Of a stretch of DNA of 8,166 bases, positions 1 to 6,792 are shown piece by piece. Position 1 is the first letter of the stretch, and every line of letters begins with the position of its first letter. The DNA is from Halobacteriales archaeon (GTDB lineage Archaea; Halobacteriota; Halobacteria; Halobacteriales; SKSH01), in NCBI GenBank assembly GCA_007118075.1, contig SKSH01000197.1, forward strand, positions 1 through 8,166, read 5' to 3'. The notes beneath the pieces were generated by a model. It saw only the letters and a program-made list of their open reading frames with translations, was not told the origin of the DNA and ran no database searches. Both the position numbers and the translations under genes were made by a program.

Positions 1-817
1 CATGGGCACCGAAGCCGCCGCCACGATGAGTATCGAGGCGGGAGGACTCAATTCGACGGTACCCATCGCGGTAGCCGCCGAGTTAGGACTCCCACTGGTC
101 GATGCAGACGGTATGGGCAGGGCGTTCCCTGAGGTTCAGATGGTGACGCTCACCCTCGGTGGCATCGAGGCCACTCCGATGGCCATCTCAGATGAGAAAC
201 ACAATACCGTGTTCCTCGATACAGTGACGAACCAATGGGCTGAGACCTTCGCCCGATCGACCAGCATCGAGATGGGCGGTTCGTGTATGATTGCGTGTTA
301 CCCGCACACTGGTGCAGAACTCCGCGAAACTGGAATACTCCGGTCGATGTCACTCGCTCATGACATCGGGGAAACGATTCATGAGGCCCAGACCGGTGCT
401 GGTGATCCGGTCCAGGCTTTGCTTGAGCTCACTAATGGGTACGAGCTGTTCGAGGGCAAGATCGTTGATGTCGAACGCCGCACCGAAGGCGGCTTCGCCG
501 TTGGTACCGCCACCATTGACGGATTGGACAGTTATGACGGCAGATCACTGCAACTGGACTTCCAGAACGAACACCTCATCGCCCGCGATTCCAGCGAGGG
601 GGTACTCGCCTGCGTGCCAGACCTCATCACCGTCCTCGATGCCGAGACCGGCGATCCAGTAACGACCGAAGGGCTCCGATACGGATACAGGATACAGGTT
701 GTCGGCATGCCATGTGCGGAGCAGTGGCGGACAGAAGCCGGCCTGGCGATCGTTGGGCCGGCGTACTTCGGCTACGATATCGACTACCGACCGATCGAAA
801 CCATCCATGGAGACTGA
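1..817 (+). CDS. DUF917 family protein (S-methyl-thiohydantoin desulfurase-like), copy 1, 5'-truncated by window edge
   Basis: C-terminal ~271 residues of a DUF917 protein (Pfam S-Me-THD family). Aligned to the complete copy at 2369-3448, about 90 N-terminal residues, including the GTGGGGDP loop, lie upstream of the window. The ATG at base 2 is therefore internal, not a start. Visible family motifs, counted from that Met: AGGLNST (13-19), VDADGMGRAFPE (33-44), LFEGKIVDVERRTEGGF (149-165), DFQNE (186-190), VPDLITVLD (205-213), TTEGLRYG (221-228) and GPAYFGYDIDYRP (252-264). It is clearly closer to copy 2 than to copy 3. The stop codon is 4 nt before the HyuA-type ATPase gene, so the two are probably co-translated. 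Family members occur beside hydantoinase genes and are linked to breakdown of (thio)hydantoin-type rings. The substrate here is unknown. The family call is firm, the reaction inferred. Confidence 0.9.
   Translation, partial: MGTEAAATMSIEAGGLNSTVPIAVAAELGLPLVDADGMGRAFPEVQMVTLTLGGIEATPMAISDEKHNTVFLDTVTNQWAETFARSTSIEMGGSCMIACYPHTGAELRETGILRSMSLAHDIGETIHEAQTGAGDPVQALLELTNGYELFEGKIVDVERRTEGGFAVGTATIDGLDSYDGRSLQLDFQNEHLIARDSSEGVLACVPDLITVLDAETGDPVTTEGLRYGYRIQVVGMPCAEQWRTEAGLAIVGPAYFGYDIDYRPIETIHGD
809..812 (+). promoter_or_regulatory. Shine-Dalgarno supporting the HyuA start at 822
   Basis: GGAG lies 9 nt upstream of the ATG at 822, inside the last codons of the preceding DUF917 gene. It favours the start at 822 (protein beginning MTTYRLGIDVGG) over the in-frame ATG at 807, which would overlap the upstream gene by 11 nt and has no comparable site. 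Confidence 0.5.
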
Positions 818-821
818 TCAA

Positions 822-2369
822 ATGACGACATACCGACTTGGGATCGACGTCGGCGGAACCAATACCGACGCCGTCATCCTCGACGACCAAGACGTACCGC
901 TCGTACAAACGAAGACCCCGACGACCGAGGACATCACGACGGGAATCGTAAACGCCCTCGATGATGTACTCGACGGGGCAGATATCACGTCGGCTGATAT
1001 CGACTTTGTGATGCTCGGGACGACACACGCGACGAACGCGATTACCGAGCGACGTGGGCTCAACGAGGTTGGTGTCATCCGCCTCGGAGCACCGGCGACA
1101 CAGAGCATCAATCCGCTGCTCGAATGGCCGGACGACCTCGCCGAGGCCATCGGCAACAACTACACCATCCTCGATGGTGGACATGAGTTCGATGGTCGCG
1201 AACTCAACGATCTCGATGAGGAACAAATCCTCGACACGATCGAGGAGTTCTCACACGTCGATGCATTTGCCGTGGCTAGTGTCTTCTCACCAGTTCGAAG
1301 CGACCACGAGGAACGAGTTGCTGAACTCATTCACGAGCAACTCGGTGATGAAGTCCCGGTCTCGGTCTCCAACGAAATCGGGAGCATCGGGCTCCTCGAA
1401 AGAGAGAATGCGACAATTCTCAACGCTGCACTGACCAACGTGGCTGCTGAGGCAGCGAATGCCTTCATCGATGCGATGGCCGAGCGAGATATCGATGCTG
1501 AGCTCTACTTCGGCCAGAATGATGGGACGTTGATGGCTGTCGATTACGCACTCGCGTATCCCATCTTCACCGTTGCAAGCGGTCCCTCGAACTCCGTTCG
1601 TGGTGCCGCATACCTCTCTGGTATCGAGAATGGGATCATCGTCGACGTCGGCGGCACGACCACCGACGTTGGGGCCATCAGTGATGGATTCCCCCGTGAG
1701 AGTAGTGTCGCCGTCGAAATCGGTGAGGTCAAGACGAACTTCCGGATGCCAGATCTGTTGAGCATCGGTCTCGGTGGGGGGTCCCACGTCAAGCAAGCGG
1801 TAGATTCGGTGAACGTCGGGCCAGAGAGTGTCGGGTATCGATTGACCGAGGAAGGACTTTGCTTTGGTGGGGAGACGCTGACAGCCACCGATATCGCTGT
1901 AGCCGCCGGGCTGGCTGATATCGGTGAGGTCAAACCGAATGTCGATGAGGCAACCATCGAAGCGGGGGTCTCGTTCATCCAGGAACGGGTCGAACGTGCA
2001 GTCGATCGGATGAAGACCAGCGCGGAGGACGTTCCCGTCGTCATCGTCGGAGGAGGCAGCATCCTCGTCAAAGACGATCTGGAAGGGGCCAGCCAGGTCG
2101 ACCGACCAGATCACTTCGAGGTGGCGAACGCGGTCGGCGTAGCCATCGCACAGGTATCTGGGCAAGTTGACCGGATCTACAGCCTCGATGAGGTCGAACG
2201 TGACGTTGCCATGGCCGATGCAAAGGAACAGGCCACCAACGATGCGATCGAGGCGGGGGCAGATGGTGATACGGTAGATATCGTGGAAATCGAGGAGGTG
2301 CCGCTGTCGTATCTGCCTGGCAATGCGACCCGGATCAAGGTCAAGGCCGCAGGAGACCTCGCCCACTGA
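822..2369 (+). CDS. Hydantoinase/oxoprolinase family protein (HyuA-type ATPase), short form
   Basis: 515-residue protein of the HyuA/5-oxoprolinase superfamily, which couples ATP use to opening or activation of cyclic amides such as hydantoins and 5-oxoproline. The actin-like (ASKHA) nucleotide-binding signatures are intact: LGIDVGGTNTDAV (6-18, phosphate-1 loop), GTTHATNA (66-73), SGPSNSVRGAA (253-263), IVDVGGTTTDVG (273-284), SIGLGGGS (314-321) and VIVGGGS (407-413, adenosine-type loop). It spans the Hydant_A_N and Hydantoinase_A domains but is shorter than classical HyuA (about 650-700 residues) because the C-terminal domain is absent. No HyuB gene is visible; instead the gene is flanked by DUF917 genes on both sides, so DUF917 proteins may be the partner subunits. 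It starts 4 nt after copy 1 and its TGA shares one base with the ATG of copy 2. The protein is cytosolic, with no signal peptide or membrane segment. Family certain, substrate unknown. Confidence 0.93.
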   Translation: MTTYRLGIDVGGTNTDAVILDDQDVPLVQTKTPTTEDITTGIVNALDDVLDGADITSADIDFVMLGTTHATNAITERRGLNEVGVIRLGAPATQSINPLLEWPDDLAEAIGNNYTILDGGHEFDGRELNDLDEEQILDTIEEFSHVDAFAVASVFSPVRSDHEERVAELIHEQLGDEVPVSVSNEIGSIGLLERENATILNAALTNVAAEAANAFIDAMAERDIDAELYFGQNDGTLMAVDYALAYPIFTVASGPSNSVRGAAYLSGIENGIIVDVGGTTTDVGAISDGFPRESSVAVEIGEVKTNFRMPDLLSIGLGGGSHVKQAVDSVNVGPESVGYRLTEEGLCFGGETLTATDIAVAAGLADIGEVKPNVDEATIEAGVSFIQERVERAVDRMKTSAEDVPVVIVGGGSILVKDDLEGASQVDRPDHFEVANAVGVAIAQVSGQVDRIYSLDEVERDVAMADAKEQATNDAIEAGADGDTVDIVEIEEVPLSYLPGNATRIKVKAAGDLAH

Positions 2370-3448
2370 TGATTTCGATTACCGTCGATGAGGTGGAGGA
2401 CATCGCCATCGGAGCCGCCGTGATGGGGACCGGCGGTGGTGGTGATCCACATGTCGGCAAGCTCGTCGCAAAGCAGGCAATCGAACAGCATGGTTCGGTA
2501 CCGTTGCTATCACCAGATGAACTCGCCGAGGACGACCTCGTCATCCCGACCGCACAGATGGGGGCACCGACGGTATCATATGAGAAACCGCCCGGTGGTG
2601 ATGAACTCGTCAAGTCGGTCAAACGAGTCGAATCAGCGATCGGCCAGAAGGCGATCGCCACCATGCCGATCGAATGTGGGGGTATCAACTCGACGTTCCC
2701 CATCGCGGTTGCCGCACAGATGGGAATCCCACTGGTCGATGCAGACGGGATGGGACGAGCCTTCCCGGAACTGCAACACGAGACGTTCAACATCTATGGG
2801 GTATCGGGGACCCCTGCGGCTGTCGCTGACTCACATGGGAACGTTTGCCTGCTCGACACCGTCGACAACGTTAGCCTCGAATGGATAGCCAGGGGAATCA
2901 CCGTCAGAATGGGCGGAACCGGTTACCTCGCTGATTATCCAATGACGGGGACACAGGTGCAAGAGACGGCTATTCCGAATACGATGTCGCTGGTAAAGGA
3001 TATCGGTGAAGCAGTCCGCGTTGCTGATGGTGATGTTGTCGAGGCCATCGCCGAGGTGACAGCTGCATCTATCTACGGGGAAGCTTGTCATCTCTTCGAG
3101 GGCAAGATCGTGGATGTCAAGCGGCGAACCGAGGCTGGGTTCGTGCTTGGACATGTGGAACTCGAAGGACTCGGCGAGGATCGAGGGCAGACGATGCGAA
3201 TCGACTTCCAAAACGAGAATCTTGCTGCAAAGGTCGGCGATGAGTATCGCATCACGGTGCCAGATCTGATCACCGTGTTGGATCGAGAGACGGGCGATCC
3301 GATCCCCACCGAACGACTCCGGTATGGGGCGAGAGTTCAGGTGCTTGGCATCCCCACACCTGAGATCATGCGCACACCGGCCGCATTGGAGGTGTGGGGA
3401 CCGCGTACGTTCGGTATCGAAACCGACTATCGACCGCTAAACGCATGA
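2369..3448 (+). CDS. DUF917 family protein (S-methyl-thiohydantoin desulfurase-like), copy 2, complete
   Basis: Complete 359-residue DUF917 protein, a normal length for the family. Domain features in order: N-terminal glycine-rich loop MGTGGGGDP (19-27), QMGAPTVSYEK (63-73), IECGGINST (101-109), VDADGMGRAFPELQ (123-136), LFEGKIVDVKRRTEAGF (242-258), IDFQNENL (278-285), VPDLITVLDRETGDP (297-311), LRYGARVQVLGIP (317-329) and a C-terminal GPRTFGIETDYRP (344-356). The DADGMGRAFPE and GGxNS blocks are shared by all three copies here and are the best candidates for the active site. Cys103 is Ala in copy 1 and Ile in copy 3, so it is not a shared catalytic residue. The start overlaps the HyuA stop (TGATG), with AGGAG at 2351-2355 upstream, although its spacing of 13 nt is long. 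Its own stop overlaps the next start (ATGA). Metal-dependent hydrolysis of a hydantoin-like ring is inferred, not shown. Confidence 0.92.
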   Translation: MISITVDEVEDIAIGAAVMGTGGGGDPHVGKLVAKQAIEQHGSVPLLSPDELAEDDLVIPTAQMGAPTVSYEKPPGGDELVKSVKRVESAIGQKAIATMPIECGGINSTFPIAVAAQMGIPLVDADGMGRAFPELQHETFNIYGVSGTPAAVADSHGNVCLLDTVDNVSLEWIARGITVRMGGTGYLADYPMTGTQVQETAIPNTMSLVKDIGEAVRVADGDVVEAIAEVTAASIYGEACHLFEGKIVDVKRRTEAGFVLGHVELEGLGEDRGQTMRIDFQNENLAAKVGDEYRITVPDLITVLDRETGDPIPTERLRYGARVQVLGIPTPEIMRTPAALEVWGPRTFGIETDYRPLNA

Positions 3449-4629
3449 GCGAATTCACACAAGCCGAGGTGCTTGCCCAGCGCGATGGGTTACAGCAAGC
3501 GATGATCGAAGAGACACCTCAGATCGATCGGATCACCCTAGAGGATCTCAAATGGCTCGATACCGGAGCCGGGATTCTCGGTACCGGTGGCGGCGGTGAC
3601 CCTCGATTGGGCAGACTCCGACTTCGGACAATCTTCGAAGATGACGACCATCCCGACTCGGTCGAGGTGATCGCACCCGAAGAGCTCGATCCCGATGCGA
3701 CGGTCACGAGCGTCGGCGGGATCGGCGCACCCACCATCAGTCGGGAAAAGTTCCCGAAGGGCGACGAGGATCTTAATGCCATGCGAGCGATCGAGCAGTA
3801 CGCCGATGAGACGGTCGATGCGATCATCCCCGGTGAGATCGGTGGTGCCAACAGCATGGCACCACTGTGTGTCGCAGCACTCGCCGATCTCCCTGTCGTC
3901 GACGGGGATGGGATGGGTCGTGCCTTTCCGGAGTTGCAGATGGACACGTTCTTCATCTATGGACATCCCGTCAACTACGGAGCAATCTGCGACGAACGCG
4001 GGAACAAGCTGGTGTACGAAGCTATCGATACCCCCAAACGGTTGGAGGACCTCGCAAGATCGATCACTGTCGACATGGGGGGTCGTGCCGGCTTCGCCTT
4101 CCCGTTGATGTCCGGCGAATTCGTCTCGCGGTACTGTATCTCGGACACGGTTTCACTCGCCAGGGAACTCGGTCGTCGGGTCCATCTGGCACGTGAGCAA
4201 AGTGATGACCCGATCGAGAGGATCTGTGAATTACTCGACGGTGAGCACCTGTTCACGGGGAAGATAATCGACGTCTACCGTCGCAACCGGGAGGGATTCG
4301 CCATGGGCGAGGTGGTGTTCGCCGAGCTTGACGGAATCAGGCGACTGACCATTGAGTTCCAAAACGAATACCTCATCGCCCGAACCGACGAGGATGAAAT
4401 CTTGCTCACCGTCCCAGACCTCATCTGTATCGTCGACAAAGATACCGGTGAGCCGGTAACCACCGGTGCGCTCCGGTATGGACAGCGAGTCTGCATCCTC
4501 GGTGTTCCTGCACCAGCATTGTTGACCAGTCCGGCTGCTTTGGAAGTGATTGGACCGGGTGCGTTCGGGTACGAGACCAACTACGTCCCACTCAAAGCAG
4601 AGAACAGGAGTTACGAATCGAAAGAGTAG
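3445..4629 (+). CDS. DUF917 family protein, copy 3, divergent with N-terminal extension
   Basis: 394-residue third DUF917 paralogue. It keeps LGTGGGGDPRLG (45-56), GGIGAPTISREKFP (91-104), EIGGANS (131-137), VVDGDGMGRAFPELQ (151-165), LFTGKIIDVYRR (269-280), IEFQNEYLIA (303-312), VPDLICIVD (323-331), LRYGQRV (343-349) and GPGAFGYETNYVP (370-382). It differs from copies 1 and 2 at several otherwise shared sites: DGDG instead of DADG, GGANSM instead of GG(L/I)NST, and TGKIIDVYRRN instead of EGKIVDV(E/K)RRT. It also carries about 26 extra N-terminal residues before the glycine loop and a charged C-terminal tail. The start at 3445 overlaps the copy 2 stop as ATGA. An upstream in-frame GTG at 3394 would overlap copy 2 by 55 nt and was rejected. 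The divergence suggests a different substrate or a non-catalytic partner role (inference). Confidence 0.92.
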   Translation: MSEFTQAEVLAQRDGLQQAMIEETPQIDRITLEDLKWLDTGAGILGTGGGGDPRLGRLRLRTIFEDDDHPDSVEVIAPEELDPDATVTSVGGIGAPTISREKFPKGDEDLNAMRAIEQYADETVDAIIPGEIGGANSMAPLCVAALADLPVVDGDGMGRAFPELQMDTFFIYGHPVNYGAICDERGNKLVYEAIDTPKRLEDLARSITVDMGGRAGFAFPLMSGEFVSRYCISDTVSLARELGRRVHLAREQSDDPIERICELLDGEHLFTGKIIDVYRRNREGFAMGEVVFAELDGIRRLTIEFQNEYLIARTDEDEILLTVPDLICIVDKDTGEPVTTGALRYGQRVCILGVPAPALLTSPAALEVIGPGAFGYETNYVPLKAENRSYESKE

Positions 4630-4654
4630 CGAGTCAATCAAACTATCACCGAAC

Positions 4655-5191
4655 ATGAGTACCCCAACCTACACCGATTCCAGTAAACCTGAAGTTGAAT
4701 CATCCCTGCAAAAGAAGGCACTCCGAGAATACCTCGACGAGGAGGACTACCAGATCTTCAGAGCGCTCAATGAAGATGGCCGGATGTCCGATACCGAGCT
4801 CGCCGAACGCGTCGGATTATCCAGAACGGCCGTTCGCCGTCGGCGTGAGAACCTCATCAACGAAGGATTGCTAGAGATTCTGGCAGTCATCGTTCTGCAG
4901 GAGGGGAGCTTCGCCTACGGAGAGGTCATGGTCGAGTTCGAACCAAGCGTGACGGCGGACGAGTGGCCCGAGGTGATAGAGACCTTCCTCGATGCAGAAC
5001 TGGTCTATTCTGTCGATGTGACCATGGGAGAATACGACCTGATCCTCCACGTCTGGCACGAATCGTTCCACGAGCTCAAGACCTACGTCTGGGAGCTCTT
5101 CGACGCCGCATCAGTCGTCAGAGATTATGAGTTCTTCCCAGTCGCCAAGACCTACAAAGCATGGGACAAAGTCCTCGAACGACCAAGATGA
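4655..5191 (+). CDS. Lrp/AsnC family transcriptional regulator
   Basis: 178-residue Lrp/AsnC-type regulator. An N-terminal tail (1-28) precedes a winged helix-turn-helix: LDEEDYQIFRALNEDGRMSD (27-46), then ELAERVGLSRTAVRRRRENL (48-67), the recognition helix being about 55-68 and rich in Arg. The C-terminal part (about 78-163) is an AsnC/RAM-type ligand domain with the typical glycine-containing MGEYDLILHVW (124-134). Family members form dimers to octamers and sense amino acids or related metabolites. It lies 25 nt after the third DUF917 gene and upstream of the amidohydrolase on the same strand, so it is probably the local regulator of this catabolic operon (inference). ATG 4655 is chosen because the longer in-frame reading from 4550 lies inside the upstream gene and has no family similarity. 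No SD is visible before it; ATCACCGA (4645-4652) just upstream resembles one arm of the inverted repeat at 5227-5248. Confidence 0.9.
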   Translation: MSTPTYTDSSKPEVESSLQKKALREYLDEEDYQIFRALNEDGRMSDTELAERVGLSRTAVRRRRENLINEGLLEILAVIVLQEGSFAYGEVMVEFEPSVTADEWPEVIETFLDAELVYSVDVTMGEYDLILHVWHESFHELKTYVWELFDAASVVRDYEFFPVAKTYKAWDKVLERPR

Positions 5192-5192
5192 C

Positions 5193-5264
5193 ATGGAAAT
5201 CGCACTGGGAGTGTCGTCGAACACGGTCGGTGAGGACCGTCTCACCGATGATCTGCCTTGGTGA
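5193..5264 (+). other. 23-codon mini-ORF between regulator and amidohydrolase (possible leader peptide or gene remnant)
   Basis: An ATG one base after the regulator stop opens a 23-codon frame, MEIALGVSSNTV... ending ...TDDLPW, whose TGA (5262-5264) lies within the amidohydrolase ribosome-binding site. The peptide is acidic like its neighbours. It has no recognisable family and no SD of its own. It spans the inverted repeat at 5227-5248. It could be a leader peptide, the N-terminal stub of a lost gene, or chance; chance cannot be excluded at this length. Confidence 0.2.
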
Positions 5265-5265
5265 G
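5227..5265 (+). promoter_or_regulatory. Inverted repeat with alternative pairing to the amidohydrolase ribosome-binding site
   Basis: TCGGTGAG (5227-5234) and CTCACCGA (5241-5248) are perfectly complementary over 8 bp with a 6-nt loop. The same CTCACCGA can instead pair with TTGGTGAG (5258-5265), which contains the SD GGTGA (5260-5264) 6 nt before the ATG at 5271; this gives 7 Watson-Crick pairs plus one G-U with a 9-nt loop. The two hairpins exclude each other, as in translational attenuators. Alternatively the perfect inverted repeat may be an operator for the adjacent Lrp-type regulator. No U-tract follows, so it is not a terminator. TCGGTGAG also occurs several times inside genes in this window, so chance is possible. 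Confidence 0.35.
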
Positions 5266-5270
5266 CTACG

Positions 5271-6791
5271 ATGACCGGCTCGGCCGATCTCATCTTGAGA
5301 AACGCTGCGGTACACACGCTCGATGAACCCGGTGTTGTCGAGGCGATCGCTATCCGTGATGGCCGGGTCGTCAAGGTCGGTACCAACCGATCGGTCACGC
5401 TCTTGCAGGGGATCGACACCGAGGTACTCGACTGCGAGGAACGACCGGTTCTCCCTGGATTCATCGATGCCCATACGCACCTTCGAAGCACCGGACGCTA
5501 TCTCGTACACGCCGACCTATCCGGTGCCGAAAACCGCGATGAGATCATCGAACGCCTCGACACGATTCGTGCAGAACACGGGGGATGGCGGGTGGGCATC
5601 GGGTACGATGAGAGTACCTGGTCCGACGGTACCCTACTCACACGCGATGACCTCGATGCAGTCAGCGATGCTGAACCAGTCGCTGCCTTCCGCGTCGATA
5701 TGCACACTGCTTCGCTCAACTCGGCCGCGTTAGAGCAGGTCGGTGCCGATCTACCACCTGAGTACGTCGAGATCGAAGACGGCCAACCGACCGGTGTCAT
5801 CTACGAGGATGCCCTCGGGGTTGTCCGCTCGGCGATCGGTGGTGAGGAGCTCACCCGAACGCTGTTGGAGGTAGCCCAGGAACATGCGCTCAGCCTCGGT
5901 GTCACCTGTATCCATGACATGGTTCGTGGCAGCTCGGTTCCACGTGCCTATCGCGAACTAGAACTCGATCGCGAGCTGCAATTGCGCGTCCGACTCAACT
6001 ACTGGCGCAACCACCTCGAGGCGGTACGCGAACTCGGGCTCCGAACGAATCACGGCAGCGACCGCCTCACCGTCGGTGCGATCAAGTCTTTCTCCGATGG
6101 TTCCTTCGGTGGTCGAACCGCGAAGGTATCAGAACCATACGAGGATGGCAATGGTGACGGAACGTGGGTCGTCCAACCGGAGACGCTTCACCAGCTGGTC
6201 GACGATGTCGAATCCGCTGGCTACCAGGTGACGATCCATGCCATCGGTGATGTGGCAATCGACGAGACGCTCACCGCGATCGAGCGAGCCAGCGATCCGG
6301 CGAACGCACGACATCGAATCGAACATGTCGAGCTCGCCACTGACGGGCATATCGAACGGATTGCCTCTGCAGGGATCATCGCCTCGATGCAACCGAACTT
6401 CCACCAGTGGGCTCAGCCTGGCGGACTCTATGAATCGAGACTCGGTGAGCGATTCAAACGGACCAACCGGTTCCGGGATTTGGTGGATGCTGGGGTCCGG
6501 CTCGCCTTCGGTAGTGACAGCATGCCGATGGGGCCGCTGTATGGGATCCACTGTGCAGTCAACGCCCCCAACGATTGCCAGCGCCTCACCGTCGATGAGG
6601 CCATCGAGGCGTACACCATCGGGGGTGCCTATGCTGGATTCGATGAAGATCGGCTCGGTCGTCTCGGTCAGGGGTATGTTGGTGATTGCGTCGTACTGGA
6701 TCGGTCACCATGGGATGACCCATGGCATATCGAGGACATCGAGGTCACACACACGATCGTCGGTGGCGAACTCGTCTACGAACGAGAGTAA
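5271..6791 (+). CDS. Metal-dependent amidohydrolase, YtcJ-like (amidohydrolase family 3)
   Basis: 506-residue cytosolic amidohydrolase of the YtcJ/NfdA group, a normal length for that group. The N-terminal beta-sandwich (LILRNAAVHTLD, 7-18) leads to PGFIDAHTHL (62-71) with metal ligands His68 and His70. The GAIKSFSDGSFGGRTA block (269-284) carries Lys272, at the position expected for the bridging carboxylated lysine. TIHAIGD (321-327) gives His323, RIEHVE (349-354) gives His352, and AFGSDSMP (412-419) gives the catalytic Asp416. The C-terminal strand closes the sandwich (GYVGDCVVLDRSP, 468-480). All expected metal-site residues are present, so it should be active. Relatives hydrolyse N-substituted formamides and other amides, so the substrate cannot be named. 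It is last in the plus-strand cluster, 79 nt after the regulator, with SD GGTGA at 5260-5264. It may act on the product of the HyuA/DUF917 step (inference). Confidence 0.93.
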   Translation: MTGSADLILRNAAVHTLDEPGVVEAIAIRDGRVVKVGTNRSVTLLQGIDTEVLDCEERPVLPGFIDAHTHLRSTGRYLVHADLSGAENRDEIIERLDTIRAEHGGWRVGIGYDESTWSDGTLLTRDDLDAVSDAEPVAAFRVDMHTASLNSAALEQVGADLPPEYVEIEDGQPTGVIYEDALGVVRSAIGGEELTRTLLEVAQEHALSLGVTCIHDMVRGSSVPRAYRELELDRELQLRVRLNYWRNHLEAVRELGLRTNHGSDRLTVGAIKSFSDGSFGGRTAKVSEPYEDGNGDGTWVVQPETLHQLVDDVESAGYQVTIHAIGDVAIDETLTAIERASDPANARHRIEHVELATDGHIERIASAGIIASMQPNFHQWAQPGGLYESRLGERFKRTNRFRDLVDAGVRLAFGSDSMPMGPLYGIHCAVNAPNDCQRLTVDEAIEAYTIGGAYAGFDEDRLGRLGQGYVGDCVVLDRSPWDDPWHIEDIEVTHTIVGGELVYERE

Positions 6792-6792
6792 T

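Noticed and set aside
2..4. ATG at base 2 as the true start of the first gene
   Set aside because: Alignment with the complete copy at 2369-3448 places it about 90 residues into the protein; the gene is cut by the window edge.
699..821. Upstream-extended start for the HyuA-type protein
   Set aside because: The extra 41 residues are an out-of-frame reading of the DUF917 C-terminus and are basic and low-complexity. The family N-terminus begins at 822 with an SD at 809-812.
627..1226. 199-codon minus-strand open frame across the copy 1/HyuA junction
   Set aside because: Antisense shadow of two motif-supported genes, with no domain signature.
1287..2366. 359-codon open frame on the minus strand
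   Set aside because: It lies wholly antisense to the HyuA-type gene, whose motifs are intact. The translation is Cys/His/Arg-rich without recognisable motifs: a shadow of biased codon use.
3394..3444. Upstream GTG start for the third DUF917 gene
   Set aside because: It lies inside the conserved C-terminus of copy 2. The ATGA overlap at 3445-3448 is the typical coupled junction.
4550..4654. Upstream-extended start for the Lrp/AsnC regulator
   Set aside because: The region encodes the end of the third DUF917 protein, and the extension is basic and unlike any regulator N-terminus. ATG 4655 follows the upstream stop directly.
5227..5248. Inverted repeat as a transcription terminator
   Set aside because: No T-rich tract follows on the plus strand, and archaeal termination relies on U-tracts. 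Regulatory readings fit better.
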